Source of the DNA: Artocarpus heterophyllus
Lineage: Eukaryota > Streptophyta > Magnoliopsida > Rosales > Moraceae
Length of the DNA stretch: 64,000 nucleotides
Direction: 5' to 3'
Assembly (NCBI GenBank): GCA_025403435.1
Contig: CM046338.1
Span: forward strand, 20,143,141 to 20,207,140
Part shown: in pieces, positions 23,405-33,012 of the stretch
Layout: the number at the start of each line of letters is the position of its first letter
Position numbering within the stretch: the stretch's first letter is position 1
Program-made: the position numbers and the translations under genes
Notes under the pieces: generated by a model
The model's database searches: none
What the model was told of the DNA's origin: nothing
Seen by the model: only the letters and a program-made list of their open reading frames with translations

Positions 23405-23870
23405 TGTTGGATCAAAATCCAATTATGGGCCAATATATTAAATAAATATGAATTAAAGGCTATCAATAAGGTTGCCCAATTAAAAGTGATCAATTTGGGT
23501 TTTGGGCTTTTAATGCATCATTAAGTGTGGGCCTCCTATGTGTAGAGACCAAAAGGGAAATTACTAATTTTATGATGGGCTAAATTGGTAATTAAGGATA
23601 ATTGCTAGGGTTTAGCAATTATATAAAGGGGTTGTGGTCCCCAAGTCAGTATGTACATTATTTTTCTGTTACCCATCTACAGAGAAATTACAGAGCATTC
23701 TGATAGGGAGGATTTACGTACCAGACTTGGAAGATCCTCAACCAAAGGGACTCAAGAATCACATTCAATCTATGGATTCAGGTTAGCTTCCGCATCTTAT
23801 TAATATTCTTGATGATTTGACATGAACGATTCTGGGTGATGATGATTTTCATCACAGTTTTATTCTAACA
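23405..23870 (+). repeat. Copia C 5' LTR (466 bp)
   Basis: Starts TGTTGGATCAAAATCC and ends ATTCTAACA. A TATA box (TATATAAA) lies at 23620-23627. The first bases of the internal region give the PBS directly after. Confidence 0.95.
23620..23627 (+). promoter_or_regulatory. TATA box of copia C 5' LTR
   Basis: TATATAAA followed by GGGGTTG, about 250 bp before the LTR end. The same site in the 3' LTR has one extra A. Confidence 0.65.
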
Positions 23871-23872
23871 AG

Positions 23873-23886
23873 TGGTATCTAGAGCC
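23873..23886 (+). other. Copia C primer-binding site
   Basis: TGGTATCTAGAGCC two bases after the LTR end; it differs from the usual initiator-Met site TGGTATCAGAGCC by the TA/A change in the centre. Confidence 0.85.
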
Positions 23887-25279
23887 TCTTCATGTTGAAT
23901 CATTGAGAATCAATAATTTTCTATATGTGATTCTCATTACAAATTCTCAAATTTAACAATCTATGGTTTTATAAAATTGTTGAATTTGAGAACAATTGTT
24001 TAAATTTCTGGTTGAAGTTTCTTTATGTTTGTACGGCACAATTGCCGAAAAGAAATCCAATTATATGTTTAGCTTTTCATTCGGTTTGTACGTTTTGCTG
24101 TGGTTAATATACATGTGTTCGGTTGAATGGTTTTGTTTTATATATATGGTTTTTTGGTTGGGTCTCTTTCGGGCAAAAGGAAAGCCGGCGGCATCATTAC
24201 TGCCGCCGGCGAAGGGACTCCGGTGGCGACCATGTGGCCGCGCCGGAAAGACAGCTGGCCGCGGCGGAGCATGAAAGCGGCGGCCACAGAGGCCGCCGCA
24301 TGAGGAATAAAAAAAAAAAAAAAAGGAGAAGGGCTTTCGCCGGCGGCTGGGTCCACTACTGCCGGCGTCGGCCGTGTCTGGGCGCGGCCGGAGAAGCGGA
24401 GCTGCGGCCGTCTGGGCCGCAGCACGGGGGCGGCGGCCGTGAGGCCGCCCGTCGTCTTCACCCAGGGGTCGAAGACCCCTAGGGTTGTTTGAGGAAAGGT
24501 CTGGGCCGAAGCCCAGACCTGAGGCGTTTTACACGGGCCCGATTGGGCCCGTGATCAGTTCAAACCCAGGGGCTCAACCCCTGGGTTACCGGAAGAAGAA
24601 AAAAAAAAAAAGGAGTTATACACTGGCCGGCTCGTGACTGGATTTTTCTACACAGGCTGGGCCCGTGACCGGTAAGTCCCCAGGGGTTCAACCCTTGGGT
24701 GACCCCAAAAAAAAAAAAAAAAAAAAGGGGGGCTGATTTAGGATCCGGGTAGGGTTCTCCCGACTCGGTTCAGCCCCGACCCAGTCAATGTTGACCTTGA
24801 CCAAAATTTTTTATTTTTATTTTTAATTTTGGTCAATTTTGGTACAATTTTAAATTCAAATATTGGTATTTTATATATATATTGAGATGAATTAATTGAA
24901 GCAACATGTCACCAAAGTGGCCTCTCTTGTAGAAATTAATTTGTTTTGAAATATAAAAGGTTGTGTTTATGTAACTTATGTGAATATTGACCGGCCCAAA
25001 GGAAGGCAATATTTGACAGAATTGCATGTACACCTATGGTGATAAACACATGATGATTATTCGGTTTTACATGTAAACAATAAATCGGCCCAAAGGAAGA
25101 TTTATTGTTTGACATGTTCTTATTGTCAGTGTTTGATTACTACACCAAGATATCACTTACAAGTTAATATTTTTGTCCAAAGACTAAATATTAATGGAGT
25201 GCCCGATATCTTGAGATGGGTTTACCTTTATTTGGATTTATTATTGTTGTTATGGATTCTTATGTGAGCTTGTTTTGTT
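23887..25279 (+). other. Copia C leader with GC-rich block and dyad repeats
   Basis: 1.4 kb without convincing coding sequence. Bases 24180-24780 are strikingly GC-rich (runs of GCCGCCGGC type) and are broken by three poly(A) runs of 12-20 bases (about 24309, 24598, 24706). Three dyads of the form CCCAGGGG-NNNN-CCCCTGGG occur (about 24461, 24564, 24678), plus ACGGGCCC...GGGCCCGT near 24534. CGGCCCAAAGGAAG is repeated near 24992 and 25085. The open frames at 23996-24482 on both strands are GC-bias artefacts. Confidence 0.75.
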
Positions 25280-26245
25280 TTGTTTATTTTGTTCTCTGTT
25301 TCAGCTACTAGTTCTGCCTCTAATATTACTGCCAACATCAATTCAATTCCTATGCTGAATGGTAGCAACTTCAAATCATGGCAAGAGAACCTCCTAATAG
25401 TTCTCGGAGTCATGGATCTCGACCTTGCGTTAAGGGTTCCTTCTCCCGCACCTATTACAGATAAAAGTTCCTCTGATCAAAAGAAGGACATGGAAAGGTG
25501 GGAGAAGTCAAATCACATGTGTATGATGATCATGAAGAAGGCCATTCCAGAAGCATTCAGGGGCACTATATCGGAAACGATAAAGACAGCCAAAGAGTTC
25601 CTTGAGGACATTGAGAAGAGATTTGCCAAAAATGAAAAGGCTGAAACAAGTACACTTTTGGCAAACCTCATCTCAATGAGATACAAAAGTAAAGGGAACA
25701 TCAGGGAGTACATCATGGAGATGTCTCATCTTGCTTCAAAATTGAGAGCACTTAAGCTTGACCTTTCTGAGGACTTGCTAGTGCATTTAGTTCTTATATC
25801 TCTTCCTGCACACTTCAGTCAGTTTAAGGTGAGCTACAACTGCCAAAAGGAGACTTGGTCTCTTAATGAGCTCATCTCACATTGTGTGCAAGAAGAGGAA
25901 AGGTTGAAGCAAGAAAAGACAGAAAGTGCTCACTTGGCTAATACTTCCAAGGACAAAGGGAAGAAAAGGAAGAAGGATAAGGACGCTGCAGTTACAACAC
26001 CTCAAAAGAAGCAACAAAAGAGACCGGTTGATCCGAAAGGTACGGGTTGCTTCTTCTGTGGAGCTGCAGGGCATAAAAAGAAGCATTGCACCAATTATCA
26101 TGCTTGGCGTGCAAGAAAAGGTATGCTTCTTAATTTGGTTTGTTCTGAGGTTAATTTAACTTCGGTACCTGAATACACATGGTGGATGGATTCTAGTGCA
26201 ACCACTCACATTAGTGTGTCTATGCAGGGATGCCTGAGATGCTGA
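25280..26245 (+). pseudogene. Copia C gag and protease start
   Basis: One open frame of about 320 codons. It holds the gag capsid segment (N-G-S-N-F-K-S-W-Q-E-N-L near residue 30), a lysine-rich linker, a perfect CCHC zinc knuckle (C-F-F-C-G-A-A-G-H-K-K-K-H-C near residue 255) and the start of protease. The protease active site reads D-S-S-A-T-T-H instead of D-S-G-A, a glycine-to-serine change. No in-frame ATG precedes the conserved N-terminus: the frame opens with TTG at 25280, and the codon before A-T-S-S-A-S-N is not ATG. The frame ends at a premature TGA (26243-26245) where family members would have an arginine codon (CGA-to-TGA). Confidence 0.88.
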
Positions 26246-27684
26246 AAGCCAACTGATGGTGAAAGATACATCTACGTGGGCGATGGCAAGAAAGTTAAAG
26301 TTGAAGCAATAGGAAAATTTAGATTATTGTTAAAGACTGGATTTTATTTGGACCTTGATGAAACATTTATTGTACCGTCTTTTAGACGGAATTTGATTTC
26401 TATTTCAGCTTTGGACAAATCTGGTTATTCTTGTTCATTTGGAAATGGAAAATTTAGTTTGTTTCATGATTCAAAATTAGTTAGTTCAGGTTCTTTATCA
26501 GGTTACGATAATCTTTATTTGCTTGATACAATTGCTTCATTTAATGAATCCTTGCAATTAAGTACACGAGGTATAAAGAGAAAATTAACCAATGAGAATT
26601 CAGCTGCGTTATGGCACAAGAGATTGGGTCATATCTCCAGAAGGAGAATAGAGAGACTTATGTCAGACGAAATTCTCGACCCCTTAGACTTTACAGATTT
26701 TGATATTTGTATTAACTGTATGAAGGGGAAACAAACCAATAAAAGGAGATTTGAGGCCAACAGGACTTTGGACGTCTTAGTACTTATACATACAGACATT
26801 TGTGGGCCATTCCCTACGGCTTCTTGGAATGGTCAACAATATTTTATAACGTTCATAGACGATTTTTCCAGATATGGCTACATATATCTCATTCATGAAA
26901 AGTCACAGTCGCTAGATGTGTTCAAAAATTATAAGGCTGAAGTTGAAAATCAACTCAGCAAAAGGATTAAAAGCATTAGATCTGACCGTGGTGGTGAATA
27001 CTATGGTAGATATGACGGTTCAGGTGAATAACGTTCGGGACCGTTTGCTAAGTTCCTAGAGGAAAGCGGTATTGTCCCATAGTACACTATGCCGGGTTCG
27101 CCCACTATGAATGGTGTTGTTGAAAGACGAAACAGAACGCTTAAGGACATGGTGAGGAGTATGATTTCTCATTCTACCTTACCAGAATCACTCTGGGGAG
27201 AAGCACTTAAGACTGCAGCGTATATCCTTAACAGGGTTCCAACTAAAGCAACTACCAAAACCCCTTACGAACTTTGGACGGGCAAGAAGCCTAGTCTAAA
27301 ACATTTGCATGTTTGGGGATGTCCAGCTGAGGCAAGGCCTTATAGGCCTAATGAAAAGAAACTAGACTCAAGGACGGTTAGTTGTTATTTTATTGGATAC
27401 TCTGAAAGATCCAGGGGGTATAAGTTTTATGATCCCACGACCAAATCGATTTTTGAGACAGGGAATGCCAGGTTCTTTAAGGATGTTGAGTTTGCCGGGG
27501 GAGATATAGTTAGGGACTTTGTCTTTGAAGAGGAATATATTGATATTCCCACAGCTATTATTGACATTGATCAGGTTTCTACTCCTAACATTGTTCAAGA
27601 AGCAGACCTAAATCAAGACAATGTCGAAGAACCTCTATTCCAGAAATTGTTCCGGAAGAACAAACTTAACCACCTCAAGAACCT
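26246..27684 (+). pseudogene. Copia C protease-integrase region with three premature stops and a frameshift
   Basis: Same frame as gag after the TGA. It includes G-D-G-K-K-V-K-V-E-A-I-G (protease C-terminus), the pre-integrase zinc site (L-W-H-K-R-L-G-H-I and C-I-N-C), and the integrase core with H-T-D-I-C-G-P-F, F-I-D-D-F-S-R-Y-G and S-D-R-G-G-E-Y. A TAA at 27029-27031 and a TAG at 27080-27082 replace glutamine codons. The N-G-V-V-E-R-R-N motif with the catalytic glutamate follows near 27110, and the C-terminal part runs to about 27630. A single-base shift near 27635 moves the downstream frame, in which a further TAA lies at 27667-27669. Confidence 0.9.
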
Positions 27685-29364
27685 ATGCCATTAAGGAGAT
27701 CCACTAGAGAAAGGAGAAGTGCGGTGACAGATGATTACATTGTATTTCTCCAAGAACATGAGTATGACATTGGTATGGTGGAAGATGATCCAATCAACTT
27801 CCGTCAAGCCATGGAAAGTTCTAGATCTCAAGAGTGGATTGATGCCATGAATGAAGAGATAAAGTCTATGAAAGACAATGACGTTTGGGATCTTGTCCCA
27901 TTGCCTGAAGGTGCGAAACCCGTTGGTTGCAAATGGATATTTAAGACCAAAAGGGATTCGAAAGGCAATGTGGAGAGGTATAAGGCTCATCTTGTCGCTA
28001 AAGGATTTACACAGAAAGAAGGCATTGATTATAAAGAGACTTTCTCTCCGATTTCTTCGAAAGACTCTTTTAGGATTATAATGGCATTAGTGGCACATTT
28101 TGATCTTGAGCTTTATCAGATGGATGTTAAGACTGCGTTCCTCAATGGTGACATTGATGAAACAATCTATATGGTGCAACCGGAAAACTTTGTGTCAGGA
28201 GATGCAAAGAAGATGGTTTGCAAATTAAAGAAATCTATCTATGGGCTCAAGAAAGCTTCTCATCAATGGTATTACAAATTTAATCAGGTTATCATCTCGT
28301 TCGGTTTTGAGATGAATTTGGTAGATGATTGTATATACCACAAGTTCAGTGGGAGTAAGTATATTTTCCTGGTTTTATATGTCGATGACATTTTGCTTGC
28401 CAGTAACGATATAGGCTTGTTGCACGAAACCAAGAGATTTCTATCAAAGAAATTTGAGATGAAGGATCTTGGTGACGCCTCTTTTGTGTTGGGTATACAG
28501 ATACACCGAGATCGCTCTCGGGGTACTTTAGGATTATCACAAAAGGGCTATATCGAAAAGATTCTTAAGAGATATGGCATGCAGGATTGTAAACCAGGTG
28601 ATACCCCTGTGGCTAAGGGAGACAAGTTTAGTCTCAATCAGTGCCCTAAGAATGATTTTGAGGTTAAGGAAATGCAGAAGATTCCTTATGCGTCAGTAAT
28701 AGGGAGTCTAATGTATGCTCAGGTTTGTACGCGTCCGGATATTGCGTACGTTACAGGGATGTTGGGCAGGTACTTAAGCAATCCTGGAAAGGATCACTGG
28801 GTAGCAGCCAAACGAGTCTTGAAGTATTTTCAGAGAACAAAGGATTACATGCTCACGTATCGGAGGTCAGAACAGCTTGAGATCATTGGGTATACTGACT
28901 CCGATTTTGCTGGATGCCAAGATAGTATGAAATCTACATCGGGCTATGTCTACCTTCTGGCTGAAGGTGCTGTCTCTTGGAAGAGTGCTAAACAGTCTCT
29001 TATAGCATCTTCTACAATGGCGGCAGAGTTCATAGCATGTTATGAGGCGTCCAATCATGGAATATGGCTGTGGAATTTTGTCACGGGGCTGCGTATAGTG
29101 GACAGTATTCAAAGACCACTCAAGATATTTTGTGACAATAAGTCAGCAGTTTTGTATTCCAACAACAACAGGAGCTCGACGAAGTCAAAGCATATAGAGA
29201 TCAAGTTCCTAGTTGTGAAAGAAAGAGTTCAGAGTGGACAGTTGTCTATAGAGCACATCGGCACAAACTCCATGATTGCGGATCCGCTTACTAAAGGATT
29301 GCCACCCAAAATGTTTCATGAGCACACTGCTCGTATGGGTGTCATATCATTTCAGGATATTTAG
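27685..29364 (+). CDS. Copia C reverse transcriptase and RNase H, uninterrupted frame
   Basis: A 559-residue uninterrupted frame. The ATG at 27685 is only the first methionine after the upstream lesions; in an intact element this would be an internal part of the polyprotein. RT motifs: [28 protein letters not shown] and the catalytic [10 protein letters not shown] (about 28375-28404). RNase [25 protein letters not shown] and H-I-E-I-K. Some substitutions of usually invariant residues are visible (for example S-T-M-A-A-E for S-T-x-E-A-E). It probably cannot be translated from the normal transcript because of the upstream stops. Confidence 0.93.
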   Translation: MPLRRSTRERRSAVTDDYIVFLQEHEYDIGMVEDDPINFRQAMESSRSQEWIDAMNEEIKSMKDNDVWDLVPLPEGAKPVGCKWIFKTKRDSKGNVERYKAHLVAKGFTQKEGIDYKETFSPISSKDSFRIIMALVAHFDLELYQMDVKTAFLNGDIDETIYMVQPENFVSGDAKKMVCKLKKSIYGLKKASHQWYYKFNQVIISFGFEMNLVDDCIYHKFSGSKYIFLVLYVDDILLASNDIGLLHETKRFLSKKFEMKDLGDASFVLGIQIHRDRSRGTLGLSQKGYIEKILKRYGMQDCKPGDTPVAKGDKFSLNQCPKNDFEVKEMQKIPYASVIGSLMYAQVCTRPDIAYVTGMLGRYLSNPGKDHWVAAKRVLKYFQRTKDYMLTYRRSEQLEIIGYTDSDFAGCQDSMKSTSGYVYLLAEGAVSWKSAKQSLIASSTMAAEFIACYEASNHGIWLWNFVTGLRIVDSIQRPLKIFCDNKSAVLYSNNNRSSTKSKHIEIKFLVVKERVQSGQLSIEHIGTNSMIADPLTKGLPPKMFHEHTARMGVISFQDI

Positions 29365-29780
29365 TTTTAGTGGGAGTTTGTAATTTTAAATGCTCTTATG
29401 ATATAGACATTTTTCAGTTATTTCAGTTTATGGATATTTGATGTTATTTTCTACATAAATAAAGTTTTCAGTTTATTCACACTCTGATTTTGGTATGGTT
29501 TGATCTCACTAAAGTTTTCAGGGGGACTAGTTGGAAATAGGCATGTTAAGATCACATTGCATGAAATTTCCATGCTACACATCCATGCTTGATCTTGTCA
29601 TTAGTTGTATTGGTATATGTGATCATTGATGGGTCTAGTTACGACATATGTAACGAAGGTCGCTTTGGTCCTATATTGATATGGTTAATGGACAAGATTG
29701 TTGAGGTGCATAAGGTTTTGATAGCAAAATTCATGAGCTCATAAGGTATAATTCACATTTATAAAGTTTCATATATAGCC

Positions 29781-29792
29781 CAAGTGGGAGAT
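29781..29792 (+). other. Copia C polypurine tract
   Basis: CAAGTGGGAGAT immediately before the 3' LTR TG at 29793, the classical plant copia plus-strand priming site. Confidence 0.85.
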
Positions 29793-30259
29793 TGTTGGAT
29801 CAAAATCCAATTATGGGCCAATATATTAAATAAATATGAATTAAAGGCTATCAATAAGGTTGCCCAATTAAAAGTGGTCAATTTGGGTTTTGGGCTTTTA
29901 ATGCATCATTAAGTGTGGGCCTCCTATGTGTAGAGACCAAAAGGAAAATTACTAATTTTATGATGGGCTAAATTGGTAATTAAGGATAATTGCTAGGGTT
30001 TAGCAATTATATAAAAGGGGTTGTGGTCCCCAAGTCAGTATGTACATTATTTTTCTGTTACCCATCTACAGAGAAATTACAGAGCATTCTGATAGGGAGG
30101 ATTTACGTACCAGACTTGGAAGATCCTCAACCAAAGGGACTCAAGAATCACATTCAATCTATGGATTCAGGTTAGCTTCCACATCTTATTAATATTCTTG
30201 ATGATTTGACATGAACGATCCTGGGTGATGATGGTTTTCATCACAGTTTTATTCTAACA
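29793..30259 (+). repeat. Copia C 3' LTR (467 bp)
   Basis: Same ends as the 5' LTR. The differences seen are A/G, G/A, G/A, T/C and A/G transitions plus one inserted A in the TATA region. The short open frame at 29990-30175 is LTR sequence. Confidence 0.95.
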
Positions 30260-30264
30260 GATCA

Positions 30265-31010
30265 AACCAGTCCCATCTCGCATTCTGACCTGATCCGAAC
30301 CAAATCCTTATGGCAAAAGGGCAATTGAAAAATAAGTGCAAGGTTGTCTCGGCCTCAACATGGCAGAACGGACACTCAGTCTCCAAACCAGTCATGCACT
30401 TAGCCAAATTCTCTCTAATAGGAAGCACTTCTGAGGCCATTCTATACAACAGTAGCTTTAATCTGTCATGCATCTTATGACTCCATAATCTCCACCAAAT
30501 ATCTTCGTTTGGATTGAAGCGAGCTCTGTTTGAAGCCAGATAAGCAGACTTAACAGAAAACTCACTCTTCTTGGAAGGTATCCATGCCAATTTGTCATCC
30601 ATATGGGAAGGAAGGCACTTTGTATTGCATATAAGTGCAGCTTTCTCCAAGTCAAACATTTCAAAAACTTTCCCTCTGTCCCAAATTCTGCGGCCATTAA
30701 TGAACAAGACCTGAACAAGAAGATCTTCCTGGATGAAAGCCAGCAGGCACTACTTGACCATCGTTTGCATGAAGCCAGCGGTCTTTAGACATGGAGATCT
30801 TACCTCTACTGCCTACCAGAAAAGAAGAGTTTTGTCTGATAATATCCTGACAGAAAGAACGGTTTTCCATCCAGGAGAATCAGTTCTTCGACTCTCACAA
30901 TTGAAGAAATTAGTCTCGTATTCAAAATATAAAAAATGCGATTCTTTAAAGGACATTTCTCCGGAAGGTGCCTTGGTAGATATCTGCTTTTTAGCCCTCA
31001 AATCTGTGAA
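30265..31010 (-). pseudogene. L1-type LINE, zinc-binding domain and upstream fragment (minus strand)
   Basis: Minus frame 30707-30249 has the LINE connection region ending in the zf-RVT domain (E-C-P-F-C-H-V-E-A-E-T-T-L-H-L-F-F-N-C). Upstream of 30707 the sequence continues in shifted frames with K-I-S-M-S-K-D-R-W-L near 30780-30810, typical of the segment just before zf-RVT. The RT domain proper is absent: the LINE is 5'-truncated near 31.0 kb, as most LINEs are. No matching target duplication could be found by eye. Confidence 0.82.
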
Positions 31011-32099
31011 AAAATGTAGTTTTAAGCAGATGTAATGGTTTAAATATGTGCAATAGTGGTGGGTATTAGAAGCCCTTATTTAGAATCCGTTAAGACAAAT
31101 AGCTTATACAACTCATTTTCAAGTACTATTTTGAGGTTTAATGTTGAGTAGGACCTGCTACGTGTTAGTGATGGGTCAAGGTGGAAATTATTTTCCTCCA
31201 AAGGGAGATTGAAATGGTATATTTATGTGCTCAAAATAAGGCATGGGTAAATAAAAAATTGCCACCTAATATGCTTATGTGAGGTTGGAAAACTAAAGGA
31301 ATATTAGTTAGTTTCACATGGAAAAGGACCAAGCCTAAAGGAGCTCATAAGCCGGCCTGCGCAAACTTCATTTCGCTGCTTCATTTGATTCTTTCCAATC
31401 TATTACAGCCAAACGGAATTATATTCCGAAAACTAAGCCTTGCATCTATCTATAGGTTAATGATGAAGGAGAAAAAGGTTGTAGATTAAATTTATACAGT
31501 GGGAAATTAGTCAGTGGATAAATAATGGGAAAGCAAATAGGTGTGAGTTATAATCTAAGAATTATTTCAGATTTAATTTGGATTAATTTTAGAGTTGAAA
31601 GCCTTGTCTCCTCAAAGCCTTCTAAAAGAGAACTCGGACTTGTCATTTGAAGACGCCAAAAAAAATAAAAATAAAAAATAACCTCTCTTGGAGATTCCAA
31701 AGTTCTCTCTAGCGTTCTTATTTTTTTCTTCAGTGTGATAGACAAAAGGCACAGTTCAGTTCACCACTAGAGTAGCTTCGACGTGCACCTTTCCCGCTCA
31801 TCTACTACAGTTGTATCCTATGAGATTGACGCCGGACAATCTCGTGTATTTACGGTGAGGGAATAAATATGTCTTAAGGACACCATATAGAACACAGGCC
31901 CCGGGGCGTTAACAGTTCGTACGTATTTTCATTTTTGTACAATTTCATGTTGTAATTTTATTTCAATTATAGTTGCAGTTATTTCTTGGTTATTTTATTT
32001 CAATATGATTATCAGAAGCAGTTAATCCAAGAACATTAATTTTAAAAATAAAATGAGAAGCTAATATATATATATACACACACACATACCTAGATCATC
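31011..32099. other. Unclassified intergenic or TE-derived sequence
   Basis: About 1.1 kb without convincing coding, LTR, TIR or tandem structure, apart from a short TA/CA microsatellite near 32061-32090. It lies between the LINE 5' end and the minisatellite arm. Short open frames here (31548-31745) look random. Confidence 0.5.
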
Positions 32100-33012
32100 A
32101 AATAGCCCCTCTAAATAATTTGATAATTTGAAGGAGGGTACGCTATAAAACTCTATTTTAAGCTCTTATTTAGATGCTATCTAAGCAACTTACAAGAATG
32201 CCCTCTTAAAGGAGTACCTTTTTACGATTGCTCTCCTAAAAAACCCTTGTCAAAACTACCCTTTTAATAAAAAAAAGTGATTTATTAAAAGTCCAAGTTA
32301 CCCATTCTTTTGAAATGGAACCTGCTAGGTTCCGTCCCAATATCCGTTGGAACCCACCAGGTTCTATCTTAGAACCCACCAAGTTCTGTCTTGGAACCTG
32401 CTAGGTTACGTCATGGAACCTGCCAAAACCCACCTCTGTTCGCTAGAGCGAGTTGTAACCTACTAGGTTCCAACTTGAAATCGATCAGATTCTAATTTTT
32501 TTTTTTTGAAACAAAGAAGCACTGACCACCTTAGGTTGCCAACGCCGGTGTCGGGTTGTAACCTGCTAGGTTTTAACTTGGAACATACTAGGTTCTAACT
32601 TAGAACCTACTACATTTCAACTTTTTTTTTTGAAACAAAGAAGCTGTGACCGCCTTCGCCCGTTGATGCTAATGCCACATTGTAACCTGCCAGGTTCTAA
32701 CTCAAAACCTACCATATTCCAACATTTGTTTGAAATAAATAAAGGGTGACCGCCTTCAGTTGTCGGCATGGATGTAAGGTTGTAACTTGTCAAGTTTCAA
32801 CTCAGAACCTACCAGATTCTAATATTTTCTTGAAACAAAAAAGTGGTGACCGGCTTTGGTCCTCGGTGCGGGTGCCAGGTTATAACCTGCTAGATTCCAA
32901 CTTAGACATACCAAATTTTAACATTTTTTTGAAACAAAGAAGCGGCGATCGCCTACGGTCGTAGGCACGAGTGTCGGGTTTTAACCTGCTAGGTTCCAAC
33001 TTAGAATCTACC
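32100..33012 (+). repeat. Left minisatellite arm of an inverted-repeat element
   Basis: From 32310 the sequence is built of units around the dyad GGAACCTGCTAGGTTCC. From 32508 there are five longer units of roughly 100-124 bp, each containing GAAACAAAGAAGC-like and GTGACCGCCTTCGG-like phrases (at about 32508, 32631, 32731, 32831, 32930). The outer 200 bp (32100-32310) has phrases such as TTTTAATAAAAAAAAGTGA. Both parts reappear in reverse complement at 55880-57160, which suggests the terminal arms of one large element. The array continues at 49270-49440 after the LTR retrotransposon. The superfamily is unproven. Confidence 0.72.

Larger units (their letters stand above)
23405..30259 (+). mobile_element. 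Copia C: complete Ty1/copia retrotransposon (6855 bp), young but inactivated
   Basis: Both LTRs (23405-23870 and 29793-30259), PBS, PPT and all domains are present, flanked by the perfect 5-bp target duplication GATCA (23400-23404 and 30260-30264). By eye the LTRs differ at five transitions plus one single-base indel, so about 99% identical, and insertion was recent. The polyprotein is interrupted by four premature stops, each explicable as C-to-T, and a frameshift near 27635. The element is inserted in the LINE. Confidence 0.96.

Noticed and set aside
23996..24482. Overlapping GC-rich open frames on both strands in the copia C leader
   Set aside because: They overlap each other in opposite frames, consist of arginine/alanine/glycine runs expected from GC-rich DNA, and lie between PBS and gag.
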